A DNA stretch of 64,000 nucleotides from Sipunculus nudus (lineage: Eukaryota > Annelida > Sipuncula > Golfingiida > Sipunculidae), in the NCBI GenBank assembly GCA_026874595.1, contig CM049312.1, forward strand, positions 24,793,956 through 24,857,955, given 5' to 3'. The position numbers were made by a program, and so were the translations under genes. The notes below the pieces were generated by a model, which worked only from the letters and a program-made list of their open reading frames with translations, was not told where the DNA came from and searched no databases. The stretch's first letter is position 1; each line of letters starts with the position of its first letter. Below are positions 60,612 through 64,000 of the stretch, in pieces.

Positions 60612-63600
60612 TATATACAGCATTATCAGCTCACCTTTGTTCTGACTAGAATTTTCAGCATCCTCTTTCTTTGCTTGTTCTTCTTGTTCCTAAAGATAAG
60701 GAAGATTTGTCCTTGTATCAACAGGAACTACCATAGTTTCCTTGTTTGAACACTGTCTGATCTTACTTATGTAACATTTGATACCCGGTTACTTCTTTAC
60801 AACATTTTTGTTTACCCATACAACTGCATCATGAATCATTTCTCCTTTCAGGCGGCTATGGACTCCAAATGAGTTCTTTTAAAATCTTCATAATTATTAT
60901 TACATTTTGTCATAATATCTGATTATTGATATATGAATATCAATAATGTGAATAAAATTAATAATTTAACCTGTAAACAATGGGTCTTAAAAATATAAAA
61001 CTTTAAAAATTATCTGATTCCTTAATGTTAAATTTATTATTGAAAAGGAAAATAATTTTTTTTTACTAACCTTGAGACACATTTGTTTTTTAAACTCATA
61101 GTATGCATAATGAATATGTGACGGATTGAGGAACTGGAATCTGACATCCCCTTTCGCTCTGACCGTCATCTCAAACTCCGGCCCATTTCGAGCCACGTAG
61201 CTGGCCATCTTGTCAATTATTGGGCACTGGTCTGGAGGAGGAGGAACGATTGCTGGTCCATGGAACTTGGGTGAGTCTTGTTCACTTCCAAAGTAAGATG
61301 GTTGCTTTGTTATAAAATTTGTTTGCAAAATACAGGTTACTATTTACATCCAAACTGAGCTTTCTCCACAACATTGAATGGCAGATTTATGACGAAATAT
61401 TAGCAGACCTCATGCACTCCCCAAATTAGTATCCAAAAAATATTATATTTGTAAGCATAATTTAAGGACATATATCAACATCTTGTTAGAAATCCTTTGA
61501 GTGGAGATATATCTACTATCCATACTTAAGGACACTAGCTTCTCCAAACACACATAAGTCTAACCATTTACTACCTCCTGGGTATAGTGATTACAGTCAA
61601 ATATATGCGGCAATGTACCTCTGCAAGAAGTTTTAAAATAAATATTTTTAACCATAACTGAATTTTCAGCCATTATATATGTGGAATGTAGGAAAAAATT
61701 ACAAGTATTATTTATGGTCTAGTTAATCTTGTATACGTTTTAAGATTCAACATATACATTCCTGTCACTCAGACAGCCCTATAACTTCTGTGTAATTCAT
61801 TTGAAGAAATATGAAATATTACAACAAGATAGATGTACCGTTGATCCGCGTTTTGCCGCCGCGGCTATAAAATAGAGACTTACAGCCGAAAATCCTGACT
61901 AATATTTTTCGACAAGGATTGCGGCTATTAAACGCAGGTTAGGCCAAATTCAAACAGGTACTAGAGACGGACGGCCCGCCGAGGCGCAATGGGCGATAAT
62001 AGGCTGAGGAAGATGTGAATACTGAGAACGTATGTTTAATGATACTGCATATTTGTATATTAATTTTATTCATTATTAATTTTATAAAATGTAAAATTGA
62101 TATTTTAAACAGGCTTATATGTATTATAAAACTTTTCTGAGTCAGTCATAAACCACGGCAATTTTCACGCAATGATTGATAAAAGATCAATATTCATTCG
62201 CCATATTATGCATTCTATCCAGACTAAAGGTTGTACCTTTATTTGAGTATGGCTGCAATATCGGTAAAACACTATTTTAAGAAATTTCTTGAACATATCA
62301 TTTCTTTTGAAATAAACTGTAAAACTAGATGTGTCCGAACAACATGAATGCCCCGTGTAGTCAGTGATACAGTCACAGGTGTAGTCAGTGATACAGTCAC
62401 AGGTGTAGTCAGTGATACAGTCACAGGTGTAGTCAGTGATACAGTCACAGGTGTAGTCAGTGATACAGTCACAGGTGTAGTCAGTGATACAGTCATAGGT
62501 GAAGTGAGTAATACAGTCAAAGGTGTAGTCAGTGATACAGTCAAAGGTGGAGTCAGTGATACAGTCATAGGTGAAGTCAGTGATACAGTCATAGGTGTAG
62601 TCAGTGATACAGTCATAGGTGTAGTCAGTGATACAGTCATAGGTGAAGTCAGTGATACAGTCATAGGTGTAGTCAGGGATACAGTCAAAGGTGTAGTCAG
62701 TGATACAGTCATAGGTGGAGTCAGTGATACAGTCATAGGTGTAGTCAGTGATACAGTCACAGGTGTAGTCAGTGATACAGTCAAAGGTGTAGTCAGTGAT
62801 ACAGTCACAGGTGTAGTAAGTGATACAGTCACAGGTGAAGTCAGTGATACAGTCATAGGTGTAGTCAGTGATACTGTCATAGGTGTAGTCAGTGATACTG
62901 TCATAGATGTAGTCAGTGATACAGTCATAGATGTAGTCAGTGATACAGTCATAGGTGTAGTCAGTGATACAGTCATAGGTGTAGTCAGTGATACAGTCAC
63001 AGGTGTAGTCAGTGATACAGTCATATATGTAGTCAGTGATACAGTCATAGGTGGTCAGTGATACAGTCAAAGGTGCAGTCAGTGATACAGTCAAAGGTGT
63101 AGTCAGTGATACAGTCATAGGTGTAGTCAGTGATACAGTCATAGGTGTAGTCAGTGATACAGTCAGAGGTGTAGTCAGTGACATAGTTACAGATGCAGTC
63201 AGTGATGTAGAAGAGTCCACACTATATTGTGCAAGTCTGAGTACCAGCGAGTCAATTTAAAGTCGTTACGGTTTGAGTTGAAGTCCACCCATTTAAGTTT
63301 GTATCTTTTGCAACTGAATCTGAGTATGAGTCAAGAATAGTCATGAATACACAGAGCTTTTTTACCTACCAGACTCAAGCTGGACACTGCATCATCTCCA
63401 AGTCAAAATCTAGGTCCTTGTAAGTTTGAGTCAAATTAAGTCTCTGGAAAATGGACTTGAGTAAAGTTGAGTCCTCAATCACTGGATCTAGTTACCTTTT
63501 AGGTTGAGGCCTTGGCTTTTCTGGACCGTGCATGAGCCGCGGTAACTCTGGGGGCTCTGTCCCTGGGGGTGGGGGCTGTTTGGAATGGGAGCTTGGGAGA

Positions 63601-63786
63601 CTCACTGGGCCAATCCCAGGAGGTGGGGGCAGACCTGGGTAGGAAGCCATCTGGTATGTTTCAGAATAACTCGCCGCAGTGTGTGCTGGCAGAGATGTAG
63701 GCATGACCTCCATCCCTGGAGGCAGGGGAGGCGGGGCTAATGGGTGGTACATCCCTGAGCTAACATCATCCCTGCTCTCATTAGAC
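41385..63786 (-). CDS. SFSWAP: SFSWAP (suppressor of white-apricot) splicing regulator, C-terminal 12 exons, partial at 5' end
   Basis: Nuclear SR-related splicing regulator with SURP domains and an RS region. Twelve exons in transcript order: 63786-63496, 61284-61071, 60689-60635, 59629-59528, 58771-58661, 57926-57762, 56704-56443, 55957-55829, 50576-50481, 44057-43800, 43291-43222, 41438-41385 (stop). All borders are AG/GT with matching phases, giving 601 residues. Seen in order: Pro-rich linker; second SURP domain ([17 protein letters not shown]...[17 protein letters not shown]); [11 protein letters not shown] with an acidic patch; a helical segment [18 protein letters not shown] then [16 protein letters not shown], nearly identical to vertebrate SFSWAP; several RS/SR blocks with TPPTAY; the conserved tail [17 protein letters not shown]. 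The N-terminal domain and first SURP lie beyond the window. It is convergent with the GATM-like gene. No canonical polyadenylation hexamer was noticed near the stop. Confidence 0.93.
41925..42988. mobile_element. 1.06-kb TIR element with TTA target duplication (Harbinger-like MITE)
   Basis: TGCTACGGTCACAA at the left end is the exact inverse of TTGTGACCGTAGCA at the right end. TTA flanks both sides (41922-41924, 42989-42991), as for PIF/Harbinger elements. The interior is unusually GC-rich, with CTGCCGCCTGCCGA-type subterminal repeats in both orientations. It also holds TATATAA at 42291 and an ATG-led frame at 42397 ([16 protein letters not shown]...). It sits in the last SFSWAP intron. Non-autonomous. 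Confidence 0.8.
42397..42591 (+). pseudogene. short ORF inside Harbinger-like MITE
   Basis: 64 codons beginning [17 protein letters not shown], about 100 nt downstream of a TATATAA box and a run of ATCAACCATT repeats. The lysine/proline-rich start resembles the N-terminus of a nuclear protein. It may be a leftover first exon of the autonomous parent's gene. No domain is present and expression is doubtful. Confidence 0.3.
43222..43291 (-). CDS. SFSWAP: SFSWAP exon (acidic Ser-rich)
   Basis: TTTTGTAG|T to GAG|GTGAGA. It encodes [20 protein letters not shown] and APE. Phases fit the 43800 and 41438 exons. Confidence 0.85.
43800..44057 (-). CDS. SFSWAP: SFSWAP exon (Lys/Arg/Glu-rich)
   Basis: TTAATTAG|A to CAGT|GTGAGT. 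It encodes [20 protein letters not shown], then a charged helix, then an acidic stretch ending KDAQEEES. Low-complexity and fast-evolving, but frame and splice phases are consistent. Confidence 0.85.
44440..45052. repeat. two units of an approximately 290-bp intronic repeat (family T1)
   Basis: Units share AGATATGAGTGATTTTAGCC, CAAAAATGGTTGCAGGTGG, GATCTATA-ACA-GCAAAATTTTGGCC and GAATGTAGGTGGCGCCACCT. Two more units occur at about 49155-49690. Confidence 0.8.
45055..46252. repeat. hairpin-element left end followed by three units of an approximately 320-bp repeat (family T2)
   Basis: The left-end motif (GTGACCCATGGGTCATGACG then CTCAGCTGA) is at about 45057. Three units follow, each with AACTGATG-AACAC-TCATGA, TTTTGTATCAAATTTTTCAT, GGATATGGGTAACAGAGACC and TAATTTCAGGTTTCCATG. 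A second left end is at about 46225. Confidence 0.75.
46222..48123. mobile_element. hairpin-ended repeat element E2
   Basis: Left motif GGGACCTATGGGTCACTATG then CTCAGCTGA. The body has AT-rich sequence and a unit with ACGTGCCATGGTCAAAGTTG. The end is an (ACGG)n tract (48029-48076), ACAATGGACCACGACTA, and a 31-nt hairpin at 48093-48123 followed by A residues. Confidence 0.65.
48029..48076. repeat. (ACGG)n microsatellite
   Basis: About 11 ACGG units with one ACAG variant, always just upstream of the terminal hairpin in this family (compare 54764-54803). Confidence 0.9.
48125..49151. repeat. three T2 units ending in hairpin
   Basis: Three units of about 330 bp, very similar to those at 45.2-46.2 kb, including GGTGGCGCCACC. 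They end with ACAGACAGACGGACGACGG and the hairpin at 49121-49151. Confidence 0.8.
50481..50576 (-). CDS. SFSWAP: SFSWAP RS-domain exon
   Basis: GTTAACAG|A to CAAA|GTGAGT. It encodes [20 protein letters not shown] then [11 protein letters not shown]. Typical RS composition; splice phases match both neighbours. Confidence 0.9.
51017..52230. repeat. approximately 1.2-kb direct repeat, copy 1
   Basis: Matches 53167-54370 at an offset of about 2,150 bp, including AGATGAGTTGGGTTGGACAC at 51151 and 53301. Both copies carry a short minus-strand frame with [20 protein letters not shown] and [13 protein letters not shown]. The copies differ by small indels. The similarity runs on into T4 sequence (ACGTGCCATGGTCAAAGTTG). 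Confidence 0.8.
52240..54850. mobile_element. hairpin-ended repeat element E3
   Basis: Left motif AACAAGGGACCTATGGGTCA then CGACGCTCAGCTG at about 52242-52274. The right end has (ACGG)n at 54764-54803 and the hairpin at 54820-54850. It contains copy 2 of the 1.2-kb direct repeat. The stretch 52275-53160 is otherwise AT-rich without features. Confidence 0.6.
54851..55710. repeat. two further T4 units, one with terminal hairpin
   Basis: Unit one ends with ACGGATGGACGGACGAAC and a hairpin at 55305-55335 followed by A residues. Unit two ends at about 55707 with a decayed hairpin (CAGACAACTTAAAGTCAGCT). Shared internal text includes GTGGTTTTGATATTAGGCAG and GGTAGGAGATCTTGGGGACA. Confidence 0.75.
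55829..55957 (-). CDS. SFSWAP: SFSWAP RS-domain exon
   Basis: TTTTTAG|A to CCAG|GTCAGT. It encodes [20 protein letters not shown] then [20 protein letters not shown] and KS. Dense RS dipeptides. Confidence 0.92.
56443..56704 (-). CDS. SFSWAP: SFSWAP exon (Ser/Pro-rich then RS)
   Basis: GTTTCAG|GT to ATAAG|GTACAT. It encodes [20 protein letters not shown]..., then [20 protein letters not shown] and [12 protein letters not shown]. The TPPTAY motif parallels VPTAYR in vertebrate SFSWAP. Confidence 0.92.
57000..57590. repeat. T4 unit with terminal hairpin
   Basis: Begins near GGGCCATGGTCAAAGTTAGG and ends with a hairpin at 57555-57585 followed by six A residues. Diverged relative to the copies at 47.5 and 54.2 kb. 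Confidence 0.7.
57762..57926 (-). CDS. SFSWAP: SFSWAP exon (conserved helical segment)
   Basis: TTGAACAG|CT to GCAG|GTATGT. It encodes [40 protein letters not shown] and [14 protein letters not shown]. Nearly identical to the vertebrate QKLEDRLA...ERKRKAALFL block, the best family signature after the SURP domain. Confidence 0.95.
58661..58771 (-). CDS. SFSWAP: SFSWAP linker exon
   Basis: TTCTTCAG|GA to ACAAG|GTGAGA. It encodes [20 protein letters not shown] then [16 protein letters not shown]. Acidic linker; phases fit. Confidence 0.88.
59528..59629 (-). CDS. SFSWAP: SFSWAP exon (SIKAK and acidic patch)
   Basis: TTTTGTAG|GA to GGAG|GTATTA. It encodes [20 protein letters not shown] then [13 protein letters not shown], the counterpart of ISFAIKAK...DDDSEDDEE in vertebrates. 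Confidence 0.92.
60576..60618. repeat. TA/CA simple repeat
   Basis: About 13 TA units, then ACACACAC and ATATATA. Confidence 0.9.
60635..60689 (-). CDS. SFSWAP: SFSWAP short linker exon
   Basis: TATCTTTAG|GAACAA to CAAAG|GTGAGC. It encodes [18 protein letters not shown]. Its phase joins the SURP exon directly. Confidence 0.88.
61071..61284 (-). CDS. SFSWAP: SFSWAP second SURP domain exon
   Basis: It encodes [60 protein letters not shown] and [11 protein letters not shown]; donor AAG|GTTAGT. The complete SURP fold motif is present. The acceptor TTTGGAAG|T at 61285-61286 is chosen because its phase matches the upstream exon. ACAAAG|CAACCA, about 22 nt earlier in the transcript, is an alternative. 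Confidence 0.93.
62355..63203. repeat. 24-bp minisatellite, about 35 units
   Basis: The unit is AGTGATACAGTCATAGGTGT followed by AGTC, with C/T/A variants at two positions. Since 24 is a multiple of three, several frames on both strands stay open (VVSDTVIG on plus; DCITDYTY and TVSLTTPM on minus, up to 351 codons). These are intronic repeat artefacts in SFSWAP, with no conserved non-repeat sequence. Confidence 0.95.
63496..63786 (-). CDS. SFSWAP: SFSWAP Pro-rich linker exon between SURP domains
   Basis: TTTGTAG|G to AAAAG|GTAACT. It encodes [20 protein letters not shown]..., [15 protein letters not shown] and [20 protein letters not shown], then PRPQPK. Proline-rich low complexity as in the family's inter-SURP linker. 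It is the most 5' SFSWAP exon in the window. Confidence 0.85.
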
Positions 63787-64000
63787 CTACAAAGGTATAT
63801 AAGCAAACTGAGTTTCATGTAACATAGTTCTAACCAAGTATACAATTAGAGTACTGCATAATCAATACCACCACCAACTTTACAAAACATGTCCATGCTA
63901 ATGAAGCATTAAAATGATAAGCCTTTTCAATTTTGATTAGCTACATATATGTGAAATATTTGCTGCCTTATTTATACATTCATGTCTGGGGTGCTAATTA

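Noticed and set aside
62165-63220. 351-codon minus-strand open frame and overlapping long frames on both strands
   Set aside because: Created by the 24-bp minisatellite. No unique sequence domain; lies between two correctly phased SFSWAP exons.

Overview
The window is eukaryotic nuclear DNA. It is AT-rich, genes are split by GT..AG introns, and microsatellites, minisatellites, tRNA-derived SINEs, MITE-like elements and a decayed non-LTR retrotransposon are all present. The protein families and the repeat style ((ACGG)n tracts and hairpin-ended repeats containing AGCTCAG..CTGAGCT) suggest a lophotrochozoan animal, probably a mollusc such as a bivalve. That placement is inference: there is no rRNA or mitochondrial marker to confirm it.

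Layout. (1) 1-24 kb, minus strand: four paralogous, apparently intronless genes for a small single-pass membrane protein (84-96 aa) that I do not recognise. They lie at 1074-1364, 5265-5519, 19801-20058 and 22992-23255, in AT-rich intergenic DNA. That DNA also holds (TA)n tracts, a decayed LINE (about 10.96-12.65 kb), a TA-flanked MITE (14085-14992) and several small tandem repeats. (2) 24.77-26.44 kb: a 34-bp minisatellite of about 49 units, most carrying CACGTG or a close variant. (3) 27.9-33.9 kb, plus strand: seven exons of a glycine amidinotransferase (GATM/AGAT) homologue. The catalytic Asp, His and Cys contexts and all splice sites are intact, but exon 6 has an in-frame TGA where a conserved Trp is expected. 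The first exon(s) were not found. (4) 34-41 kb: intergenic space between convergent genes. It contains a 20-bp inverted-repeat pair and a 2.1-kb hairpin-ended element whose roughly 155-bp units carry AGGTCAnnnTGACCT palindromes. (5) 41.4-63.8 kb, minus strand: the C-terminal 601 codons of the splicing regulator SFSWAP in 12 exons (second SURP domain, acidic and coiled linker, RS domain, conserved C-terminal tail). The 5' part lies beyond the right edge. Its introns are full of related repeat units, a Harbinger-like MITE and a 24-bp minisatellite.

The three gene groups have no evident functional link. The two best leads for something undescribed are the small membrane-protein family and the hairpin-ended repeat family with its palindromic nuclear-receptor-type sites. 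The amidinotransferase nonsense codon also deserves direct checking.
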